DNA of 64,000 nt from positions 5,022,001 through 5,086,000 of the forward strand of contig NC_089548.1 in assembly GCF_040115645.1 (NCBI RefSeq). The letters are read 5' to 3'. This stretch comes from Euwallacea fornicatus. Lineage: Eukaryota > Arthropoda > Insecta > Coleoptera > Curculionidae. The notes below the pieces were generated by a model, which was given only the letters and a program-made list of their open reading frames with translations, was not told the origin of the DNA and made no database searches. Within the stretch, counting starts at the first letter, position 1, and the number at the start of each line of letters is the position of its first letter. The position numbers were made by a program, and so were the translations under genes. Shown one piece after another: positions 35,201-47,200 of the stretch.

Positions 35201-38200
35201 AATATGTGTATTCACTTGCTATAAACAAGGTTTCAATTTATTAAAGCTCTTTCCGGTTCACTTGGGCAATTCTAGGCCCAATTTAGAAAAAAAACGGGTG
35301 TTCGGAGGCGCCGGTCCCGAGGCAAATGGAACAAAAAAAATCATTTACCGATAATAAGTCGAAAGTTCGTTTGAGTCCGAGAACGAACTGAATGGACGAA
35401 TCCGACAAACCCGCAATAATTTAACCGCGAATCGAGTCCAAACTGGAAAAAAAACTTGTAAAATTTGCTTGAACAATGACCCGTTCCAGCGTGCAAATAA
35501 TGTTACAAAATGAAATAGAAAAATCGATTTTCAAATAAATGATTTGCTAAATACGTTACATTGTTCACTATAGAAAAAAAATCAAAAACATTTCGGGGAT
35601 TTTAAATGCAAATGGGGGAGATTAATTGGCATCCTGACAGTATAACTTTTAAAATATTAGTTTAAAGAGACCGAATAAAAAAAAAAAAAACAAAAAAAAA
35701 AAACGTAAAAATTCAATCTCTGAATGGCATGCAAACAAACAATAAAGTGCAACATTTCAAAAGTAGAAAATTCGATTCAAAAAGGTTATATTGAAATACA
35801 AACAACGAATTTTAGTGCTGATGTTGAAATTATCAATTAAACTTTTATGCATTTAGAGCGAATTTTATGGGCAACTAAACTCGCAATAATCTACTCAACA
35901 GACGCCGTATTCGAAATGCAGACATGATATGCAAGTGGGGAATATACAAGCTGTATATTTATGCAAAAATCGCGAATCATATGTATGAAGATTGTGTCCA
36001 TTGTGCGGCACCGAGGAAATAAAACGAAATGGGCGATTTTATAGTGGAAAATAGAGTTATCTCAAGGCAGTATTTTAATCGATGGGTTGCGAGGAAGCAC
36101 AACCAACTGCATGGATCTAATCTGAAAACGTGCGCCTGCATAAATTAATTCCCTTAACATCTGGAGAAAAGACGCTAAAAACCGAACGATTGAAGCGAAA
36201 GTAACTTCAGCGCGAGCGTGGTGCTTCCACGGAAATGGACACCACAACTAAACTTCCATTCCTCAAATCTGAGGTCAGTCGAGCTTCCTTGACCGTCTCA
36301 TTATCGCCCAGATGTTATTAGATTGAAATTTCCAGCTCCGGGGCTCCGTTAGATGACTCAGGATCGTTTTCCTTTAGGGTTTTGAAGTGAACATTGTGGC
36401 GATAAATTGTAGATTTCTTCTTCTAATTTTCAGTTCCAGGAAACAGCTTGAACGTACCCTTTTCAGTTGTAATTTCTCTTTCGATGACAAACACAATCTC
36501 GACGAAACTTTTCTGATATTAAACCGACCACCGGCTCACTTGCGACGGCGGTAAAGTCTTTGGATATATACAGGGAGTTTCGTTTCAAGTGACACAAGCG
36601 ATTGTCTCCGAAACCAAGTTTAAGGTGCAAAAACTTCGATACGCGCATCGCCAGTTACGGAGCGGGACCTCCGACGCGCACACGCAAATTTTTGCTTAAG
36701 GCGAGTTAAAGGAAATTTCAAGATCTACTTTTTTTTTTACTCCAAATTTGCGGAAGACGGTCCTGGACTTCCTCTTGACTTTTCAAATTTTACCCGCACA
36801 CAACTGGGTGCTCTTACGCCATAGAAAAAGAAAAAAGCCAACTGGCACCACGAAGCTGCAGCCATTTTTCGACAAAATGCGTAGAGCTCCCTGTATAATA
36901 ACAACAAGAAGGGCTAGTAAATTTTAATGCTCATTTTGTATTCCTTTCAGTAAGCTGGTTCCATAGTAGAGGTATGTACAGAGTGGTCGGATTTGGAATG
37001 CTTTGACAGGAAAATCCCATTTCCCGGCCAGATAGAGGAAAACTAGCGTGCATGCCGGCAGCTCGATTGATGAGAAAACATTAATGGCGAAAACCGTATC
37101 TTGATGTTTTTACAGTTCAGAGCGCCAGAGGGCGTTTTTCGAATTTCGGCCATTTTCGAAATTTCTCGCAATTTTTTGTCTGGAACAATACTGAGGTGAA
37201 ACAGAAACTTTCTTAAGGCGCTCTTTTGATGCGATTCCAGGGGCGTGCTTAGTTTTTTGCTACAGCGTATTGTCTTGTTAAAAACCGACGTGCACTTGTT
37301 ATTATAAATAAAAACCACAGCCGGCAATTACTTCAAAAAAATGTCCATTTTAAAACGTTTTCAACTACGGAAATATAGCTATTCTGTCTTAAGAAAATTT
37401 TCGTTTTACTTTAGTGTTGTCCCAAACAGAAGAGTTACGAGAAATTTCGAAAACGGCCGAAGTTTGACAAACGCCCTCTAGCGCCCCGCACTGTAAAAAT
37501 ATCAAAATAACGTTTTCACCATTACAGTTTTCTCATAAATCGAGCCGTTGACATGTGTGCTAGTTTTCCCCTACTGGCTGAGAAACGGGATTTCCCCGTC
37601 GAAAACTTCAAATTTGAACACCCTGGACAGTTCCTCGCGACTCATCCCGCACGTTCCAGAGTGGTTTGACGGATCTTTCGAAATCACACGGGGGCCACCC
37701 GATCTCCACCTCTCTTCCGAAAATTCTGTTATTTCTTCGGGTATCCGAGTAAGCCGGAGAGGTCGCTTTGGCCGCATTTGCATGTTAACTTGTTCCGTGT
37801 TAATCGAGTAACTGAGCGATGTGCCGGTTCTGCGTCTTTAAATAAATTAAAATCGAGAACGCGTAATCGCCCATGATCGATACGCACCTCTTGGCGGAGC
37901 GGATGACGCATGGAAAACCTCAAATAAAACGCATTTGCACACTCTATTCGTCAAAATAAGTACAATCAATTCCTGAATCTAACCTAAAACGACATTTAAA
38001 TTATACCTAACTCCCACAACAAAGCAACTCTATTAATCGGAAATTGCATACAATTATGCACTTCCACGCTCGCATCTCCGGAACTTTGCTGGCTATACAA
38101 ATTATAAACTAGGAAACTTGCCCCATCCACGCTTTGAGATTATTATTTATTAAAGATGTTACGTATGTACGGAAACCAGCACATATTAAAATGGTACAAG

Positions 38201-41200
38201 GTTTAATCTGCTCTGGTTAGAGGTGCGGATTTCCGTTCTGGAACATTTCGAGGTCGACATCTAGTCGGTTTCCCATTCGAAACTATTAGAGAAATTCCCT
38301 TGAACGTGCGCTTTGTTTATTTAGCAACCCGCTTCATATTCTAAATAACGACAGAACAGTTGGGGCTTTGCTGAGATATCCGAAAAAGCCAGGGCTAAAT
38401 TTCTATACCGGTTTTGAAATGGGTATTATAAATTGATGCAGTGAGATAGATATCCGCTTTAACGAGAACTGCCAGAAGGGTAAGTCAAAGGGATAATTAA
38501 AATTCTAATATGTCTCCAGAGATCTCGCGACATGCTAACTACTAAGTGCTGGTAGCAGTAGGAAAATATCTTCGAATTCCGGGTTTGTGAAAAAGGGGGG
38601 GAGGGGGGGCACGACATCGCGGCCGTGCTTCAGGTCGACACGAGGACGGACCCAGAAGTACTCGACCTAGCACTTGAAGAAAGAGAAATGGAAAACATTG
38701 CATTATTTCTTAACCTACACGGTGTCCATCGAGATTGGCGCACTTTGCTTAGGGACGTTCTGTGGATTCTACACCCTTCTTTAGTTTTAAAATAAGCCGC
38801 AACTTCGGACTCCCCTTCTTCATCACTTGCAAATCCCTTTGCACCGAGCCACTTTTTCAATTTTGGAAATAGAATGTAATCTGAGGGGGCTAAATCTGGC
38901 GAATAGGGTGGACGAAGAAAAAGTTCGAAATCAAGTTGATTGATTTTGGCCATCGCGATGACGGAAGTGCGGAATGGTGCGTTGTCTCGATGAAACAAGA
39001 CTTTCTTTTTCGCCGAATGCGGTCACTTTTTCCCAATTTCTTCGGTCAACCGCTGTAATAAATTTGTATAATATTCTCCGATTATTGTTTTTCCTTTAGG
39101 GAGATGGTCAATAAAGTTTCTCCCACTTGCATCTCAGAAAGCTGACGCCATCACCTTTCCTGCAGATCGACCGGTTTTCGTCTTCTTTGGAGCCGATTCT
39201 CCCCTTTGAGTTCATTGTTTTGAGCGATCTTTCGTCTCAGGTGTGAAATGAAGGGCCCGTGTTTCATCGATGGTTATGAATCAACGCAAAAACACGACTT
39301 TACTGCTCCGAAGCTTTGCCAAAGGCTTCCGTGAAACATTCTCACGGCGCTGTTTTTGTTCAATTGTAAGTAATCGCAACATCCATTTCGCGCACAACTT
39401 TCTCATATCCAATTATTCGGTCAAAGTATGATATGCAGGGTGTCCAGGCAAAAAGACCCCCCCCCCTTGTCAAGCACTTTTTGTTAATTTTTTTTCCTAT
39501 GTTAATATTATCTTAAAAAGTTAAAGGGAGGAAGAGAGGGTACTTTCCGCGTAGACACCCTGTACAGTGGTTTTTTAAATGCCTATTATGTCTGCTAACT
39601 CGCACGATTTCAGCCGGCGGTCATCCAGTACAGTATTGTGGGTTTTCACCACAATTTTGGAGTGGTCAGATCTGGAACGCCATTAGGTCGACCACTGCGG
39701 AGTTGGTCTTAGCGCGTTTAAACTCTGCCACTCAATATTTTACAGTTACTGACGGAGAACCAAATTCCCCCAGAGTAGAATTCACAACGCTTTGACGTCA
39801 GATGGACCAAGATCTTTCAAATGAAAGTACCGAATCACGTATCGATGACCAATTTTTCCCATGCTCACAAAATCACTGAAAGCGTTCACCGAGCCTAGGC
39901 AGGTCTCTGTAATGTAGGCAAATGTTTAACAAAAAATCGCCATCTATATGTCAAGCGAGGTACTTGTGGGTCTATCTTCGTGTGTTAAAAGTTATGAAGA
40001 CGTTGCGGCGAACGACCGTTGGGGTCTGGAGAGGTCTTAACACCTATTAAAGCCAAGAAATTTATGGGGAATTCGAGAAGGGACCTCCTAATTGTTGCTT
40101 CAGATCCCATCCTAGGTGTAATTGTTTAAACGACGCTGTGGCTTTCTTAGAGCGATAATAATACCCTTCTTATTGCTACCTACTACTGCATCACTCATTA
40201 CCCGAACTTCAAGTTTCTAGCACTAACAGAATCCGATCCGAACCTGGAATAACCCGTACCGTCTCAGATACTTGCGGCCTTGTGCTCCTATCATTTTTGC
40301 TGATATAGCTAGTATATATGAGCTTTTACGTCAAAAGGTGCATGAAACTCTGAACGCGACATCACGAAAAACTTCTTGAAACTTATGTGTACAGTGTCCC
40401 GTTTCGCCCTCTCTTTTGGATTTAAGCCGATAATTTGCTTCAAAACTGTCGTAGAGCAAAATGCTCTATAAGGTCAGGTCACTGCTTGCATCCGCATCAC
40501 TGCAAATGGCTTCTCACGTTTTCAAACTTTCGTTATATCATGGCATTTTTGTCCTTTTCCTCATTAGTTTTTCGCAAGATGGAATAGACAGAGGATTCCT
40601 ACGAACATCAAAGGTAAAAACTTGAATTTTGCCATGAAAAGTTGGCTCTCCTTTAAGTCCCCGCGAGTAATTTTCATTTAGAATAGTCTTCGCCGCTTTT
40701 AATTGGAGCGTATATTCATTTGGTGAGCAAATCTCTAAGAAAATATTTCCTCTTTAGAACTTGATTTTAATTAATATAAGGAAAGGAAGGGTCTTTTGTT
40801 CATTTGGGTATGTTTTAGGATGATTCAGCATTCCTCTAAAATCTAAGGTGTCTCTAATGCAGATCGGTGGTGCCTAAAGTGTCTACCCACTTACATCTTA
40901 TTGTTAATTGCTATTGAATCGTTATTCCGAACGATCCTGGAAGAGAAATATTAAAGTAATAATTAGAAGTCTCGGAAATGCCACTGAAAGGGTTGTTTTC
41001 AGAGGAGTTAACCGTGGTAATTGCAAAACCACGTCCTAAGTTACAAAGCACTGGATTGGATACAATCCGATTATGCTCACTGTACGTTACAGTGCAAACC
41101 TGGATCCAGCATCAAAAACACTTTGATGTGTCCATATAGGGGAGACGTAGACACGTACAATGCGTTCAATGAGCCCTTTAATTAATCTTCTACACGGTAA

Positions 41201-44200
41201 ATTTATGACCCAAACGCTCGGGACATGACGGCGAATGCCAGTACCTCGAAAAAGTTATAATATTCAAAATAAAATAAAATAAAATTGTGTGTAATTTAAA
41301 ATATACACGGAACGTGGTTTTGTCATTTATCAACTAGCGAATAAATCGCTTTATTTCACACAGGAATGGCCTTAAAATTAGGATCATTTAGGCCTTAAGA
41401 CGTTTCAAAATTGGAAATCGCCGGAATATCGAATATATTCCGGATGATTAATGATCAATACAGCAGCCAATAAAAATGATCTCGTTAGGTATTCGAATCG
41501 ATTCTTGATTGGGGGGGAGGGGGGAGGGGGGGGAGGGAGGTAGGGTCGATGTCAATCAACGCGATATCGCTATGGGAAGCTCAACCGTATTATTATGACG
41601 TCGAGGGCCCCGTACATTACCAAACAATAAATAACAACAATAATTTCTCAATGTATGGCAGCATATGATGCGCGGCCTAATTGTTCCGTTCATTTCCGTA
41701 TGCATTATCTCGATTTATAAATGATACTGCTTCTAAGGTTCTGAGGAGTCTATAGAATGAATTCTCGAAATTTCTGCAAAATGCTTGCGCCAATTGTGGC
41801 CGGAGCGTTGTTAAACGTTTTGATTAGAGAGTTGAAATTAATTCTCTGCTTCCGGAATACACTCCGAAAGATTCCGGGAAATGTCGTTCGTCTGCGATAT
41901 AACGCGTTATGAAGGAGTACAGTGAGAAATTGGGATTTTTGTCGTCGGGAGGAGTGAAGGCCGCAGTGAGAACGCATTGGGAAGACCTCATGAACCGGCA
42001 CGAGGTCTCGCGTAGGGTCGCATGGAGCGCATTGAGTAGGCGTGTCGCGGTGCGGCGAGTCGCGCTCCTTCCTCCAGAAAAATCCAGACCAAAGGTCGCC
42101 CATAGGTCGCAAACAGTCTGCAATATTGATTTTAGTCACTAGTTAAAAAAAAAAACGATCAACAATTATCAACAAGCGTTATAATAGGAAAGTGGTAGTC
42201 GGCCACGAGTGACGAATAGAGGAGGAATAATGGCCAACAAGCAAGCGCTTGCTGCAGTTCAAAAAGCAAAGAAAAATACACCGTTTGCGGGTAAAACCTA
42301 AGACACCATGTTTATTTTACCTGATGAAGGCTACGCAATTAAGCAGTCCCATCAGGAACGCATTTCATGCTTTATTACGTTAAATTGCAATATGTTCATA
42401 ATCCTAAATGTAATGTCATAAATACATAAATATAAATGCATATCGAAATTCAATATGACCGCTTTATTAAATTTAATGTGAAATAGCGTTCTACTGCGTA
42501 AATATTACCCTTTTTGGAATTTGGTGCATGTTAATTTTTTAGGTGTTACGAAATCACATCCCCTCAAATTGAGGAAGAGACGTAGCTTACCGTAGCTCAA
42601 TACGCCTTCTCCATGCACCCTAAGTACCTCCGGGTTCGCGCCTCCGCGGCCGCGAGCGCAGGGCTGTCCACGGCCCTTTGTCCGTGACAGCCGAACGAAA
42701 GGGTACTTTTTGGAAAAATATCAATACAAATTCACAACAGCTTTTTGCCGATTTTCCGGGCGTAATACGCGATAAATGAATCTAGCACGTAATATGAAAC
42801 TATGATTATGTACGTTTTCAGGGAGTACCGTTTTTTCCTGCGGCCTCTTTGAAGCTCGAAACAACGCGAATTTTCCACGACCTCAAAGTACGAAAGTTGC
42901 CAGTGGCGTTTCACAAGTTTATATCTTTCACCCAACGACCCTCTGACCAATCTTAAAACGTGACGACGGAATCGTTGATAAGGAACATGCATAAACTTGA
43001 AATTCGGAAGGTTTTAAAAATTGATAACAGAATTCATGCGAGATTTTATACATAGAGGACCAAAAATTTTTAGGTTATGTCAGACAGTTCTTGAAAAAAA
43101 TAGAAACAGCGGTGGAACTGTTAGCATTTCACAAATAACAATATAATCTGCCATAATCTATTATATTAAATATTCGAAGTGCGCCTTGTTGACCTAACCC
43201 TGACCCGACCTAACCGGACAGGGGGCAAGCCGCAGTTCAAACTCCTCTAGAACTTTTTTTTACCATTTGAGAAGTATTTATCGAGCTTCCCGAGTAACTT
43301 CATTTTTCAACTCTTCCGTATCATTCAATATGTTTAATTATGTTTCAGATGACTCCATAAAAAAGTCCATAGGGGCGAGGTCAGGCCATTTACCGGGCCA
43401 CCGTAATTGCCATATTTTAACAACTGTCGCATTTAAACATTAGTATGTCGCGTGAAATGTGTTCAGAATTTCCCAGAGAACTCAAAAACGTCACGATATA
43501 CATGGGGTTTGATAAGAAACAAATGGAAAAATACGTTGATATATTACACGGACACCCCTGTATACAAGGCTGTTGCGTCACAAAATGCACAACAAAAGGC
43601 AACATCTGACGTGTTCCGGCGTTTTCATAAAAAATATTTCCTCCAATTTTTAACGAGTTTGTGCGTAAACTTTTGGTTTTCTATGTATATCTTTATGCTC
43701 TCCATTACGACGATAACCGTACAATGGCGGCTCCAGCACACGCCATGTCCTGGTACACCAACGAGAATCGCCCACTGCCGTCAAGACTGGGAGAGTTTAA
43801 CACCTCCGAATTTATTATTGTCATGTCGGCAGGAGGTAAAGTGGCAATTTCCTTTCGCAGATGAAAGAGGAGAATCCTATTTCCTATATAGAGAGAGAAG
43901 ATGATGCTTACGCTGCTTCTTCGACGACTGTAGCCAATATGAACTCGGTACTCCTGTCGTTGGATATAACTTGACACTCGGCCTCGACAATTTCATCGTC
44001 CTCATCCCCCGAACCCGATCCAGTATTCGTGGCGGGTTCCTCAATGGTAGTCGCCCCCAGGTGGGTCTCAGCCAACCGTCTCGTCGTGGCCAAGTTCTCT
44101 ATCACAGATCCGGCTTTTATTTCACTGGGCAACGGTTTTCGAACCGCTCTTTGTTGCATTGCTCGCTTTTTAAGAGCCTATAAATAAAAAAAGTACAAAA

Positions 44201-47200
44201 AGTGTCTTAAAAAGGTTAAGAACGCAGCTGAAAATTACCAACAGAACGGAGCTTGGCCGACGGGGTTCTCATACAAATTTTATGGACATTTGTAAAATTG
44301 TTCAGAATTAGTCTGCAAATGCGCGATCCTACTTAAATTTCGAAACACAATTTCGCTATTACGTTTGAGTACCAGATATCTCTCTTTGGTCCCCTCGCTC
44401 TCGCCCTCTATTCAGCCTGAAGACATGTACAAGTTACCCCAATAATAATATTTCTTGAATAAATAATTGCGGAAATTGCTGAACGTACCATTAAGCCACA
44501 CATGATTGAAACGTTTAATCAAAACCTGCGAATACGCATTGCAGAAAATGAGAAAACCAGTCCCTGGATCCAATATCTCAGTCAAATATGAAGCGGAATG
44601 AGGCTTTGACTCCTCTGGCAACCGTAAGGATTAAATTGATTTTTGCATTTTCAATTCCATTTTTAATTTTTGATCATCAATCAGGCCGGAAAAGGTGCGC
44701 GCTCTCGACAATGAAGGGTGTTTTATCAAGCCCTTCGGGAGGATTACGCCTCTATGTACATTATAGTTATTGATTTAATTGTTTTCCGACTTCATACTCT
44801 TCCGCCGGTTTATCTTGATGGAATGTTTTTATGATTGTGTGCTGAACTTGGATCGATTTAAACGTTCGTCGTTCAAATTTAAGATTTTCTCGCAAGTATG
44901 TGAAATGTCGACTTTGAGGGGTGGTTTTAACACGCAAAAATATTCTCCCTCAAGTATCTAAGTAGAGTATAAAATAATAAACTTCAATGCCAAAAGACTG
45001 AATAATACAGCCAGTATTTGGCGGAAATTCGCGGTAAAGTTCAGTTCGTTTTCGCAACTTCTCGCCACAGTTTGAATTTTTGATCATCAATCAGTAGGAG
45101 AGAGTTTCGTGTTTCCACGCAAACAGGCAATTACGAGTACTTCAACTTCAGTTTTGTGCTAAACTCGTCGGTAGTTTTCTCAAATTGTTGTTTATTAGGT
45201 TCCTTGAACAAAGGTCATAAAAACGTAACACTTTCAAGTCAATTACAGGCTTTCACTCACGTGCAACATTTGTTCTTTTGATGATCATTGAGTAGCAAAA
45301 CTAGTTTGGGGTTCGTGTTGAATTTAAACTACACATTTGTTTTTCCATTTGAAGCTATTACAGCGAAAGGTATCTCAATAATCTGGTATAGCGCCTGGTA
45401 ATAGGGAAGTTAATCCCCATTTACGCCTCGCTTTTTTATGCAATGGGTGACAATCATTGCCGGGTTTTAGTCATACAGGGTGTTCCGAAAACGCATGACA
45501 AAAACGGTATCACGAGGTCATTCGTGTTGACACAACAAGACTTCGTTCAAAAATTATTTGAAGGAAGTGTCTCGGCTGGACGCGATTGAGGGTCGAAGTT
45601 CTCGAAAAAAAAAAACACGTTTCTTGGCTGGATCTGGAGAATGCTCCAATGGATTTCAATGAAATCCATTGTGCCTTTGTTCATGAATACAGGGATTATT
45701 TTCGTGTAACATTCGTGTCTATTCGCAATGTGCAGTGGTTACGTCCTTAGTCATTTTCCTACAGCAATGCCCAGAACTTTTCACTCGGCAGCTGCATTGT
45801 ATTTTTTTCTGGTGATACATTAGCCCATTCACAAATTTTTCTATCTCTTGGAAATTTCCCGTACGGCTACTATTTCACGCCGAAGAAAAACGATTTTCTT
45901 TCCTCAGACGGAACACCAGTTCGCCATCGATAACTATCAATATTCGTGGATGCGAACGCTGAGTCACTTATGGAAAATGTCACGAAAATGTATTTCTTCC
46001 ATTCTTCAAAACTTCTCTTTGAGTGGTTTCTTTTCCGATCAATAATTTCGCCCCCCGACGAAGAAATGGCCGACATGGTCAAAATTATGGGTTTTTGTGG
46101 AGATAAACTGACACGTGTTACGGTTTACGCAGCGCGTTTCCCGAATCTTCGGAAATCCGATCGCCGAACCTTTGCACCAGTGGTTAGGTCCTTGCGAGAG
46201 ACCCATGTACTAAAATGGCGAGAACTCATAATTTTAGACATATCGGTCGTTTCTCCATTATGGACGTCAAAGCAAACAATTAAAACAATTTGGAGACGTT
46301 CTTATGATACTTTGCATAAGCGACATCAGCGTCCACATCGACCAGTATCGATAATTATGGGAGCGATGGCTAATCGGCATTCTCTGCGGGAAAAGCTTTT
46401 TTTCGCCGTGAAATTTTGACCGTACGGGAAATTTCCAACAGATGGAAAAGTTGGAGAAAGAGCTAATGTATCACCAGGGAAAAAAACGACGCGAGGCAGC
46501 TACCCAGTGAAAGGTTGTGTCAACATTAATGACAATAAATGATAATCAATTAACGGCAATAAAGTGGTAGCAGACGCAGAAATTCGTCAATAAATAAATG
46601 AATCGCAAAGGGCCTCTGCTTAAAAAAGAGAAAACTCAAAGAGCTAAAAAGGTAAGAAGTCTCGGAGAATCCCATATTACTAATTCCTATATGCCATGGA
46701 ACTTGTTAGAAGTAATATATATCATCCGAATTTAGAAGTTGAGAATTTCCAAAGAATTTATGCGGAGAAAATGAGCAAATTCCAAAGTTCCACCATGAAA
46801 TTCTTTAAGCTTCCGGCTGGCAAAAGAAAGGGTGTTTATTTAGGTATACAGGGTCGAGGGCCAGCCTGAATAATCTAAGGAAGAAGTGGACGTTTTGTGT
46901 CCAGATACCTTCAAGAAGGTCACAGGTTGAATCGAGTAATGTAATTTCAATGAAAGATTCGAGACAGAAATATTACCAGGAATTTTCTTTTTTCACCACC
47001 GATGAAATTCTGCCGAGATGAACTCTTGGCGCGGGAAGATCCGTAGGAAAATTACAAGCGTCCCATGAGCAGGATCCGACAGAACAAAGAACTGAAAAAG
47101 AACACAAAGAACTAAAAGTGAATTAGCTGCACGTACTCTTTCTTACGACATCTTTGAAGTTCATTTGTTCCTGGTTTGCCGTTGAAGGAGCTTCAGTATA

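Noticed and set aside
41750..42142. Overlapping 129-, 99- and 77-codon frames on both strands
   Set aside because: They overlap on both strands in a GC-richer block with no recognised domain; the block may be regulatory but no frame stands out.
42585..42650. TAGCTCAAT followed by GGGTTCGCGCC, tRNA-like A and B boxes
   Set aside because: The B box has a mismatch at a key position and no cloverleaf stems can be drawn.
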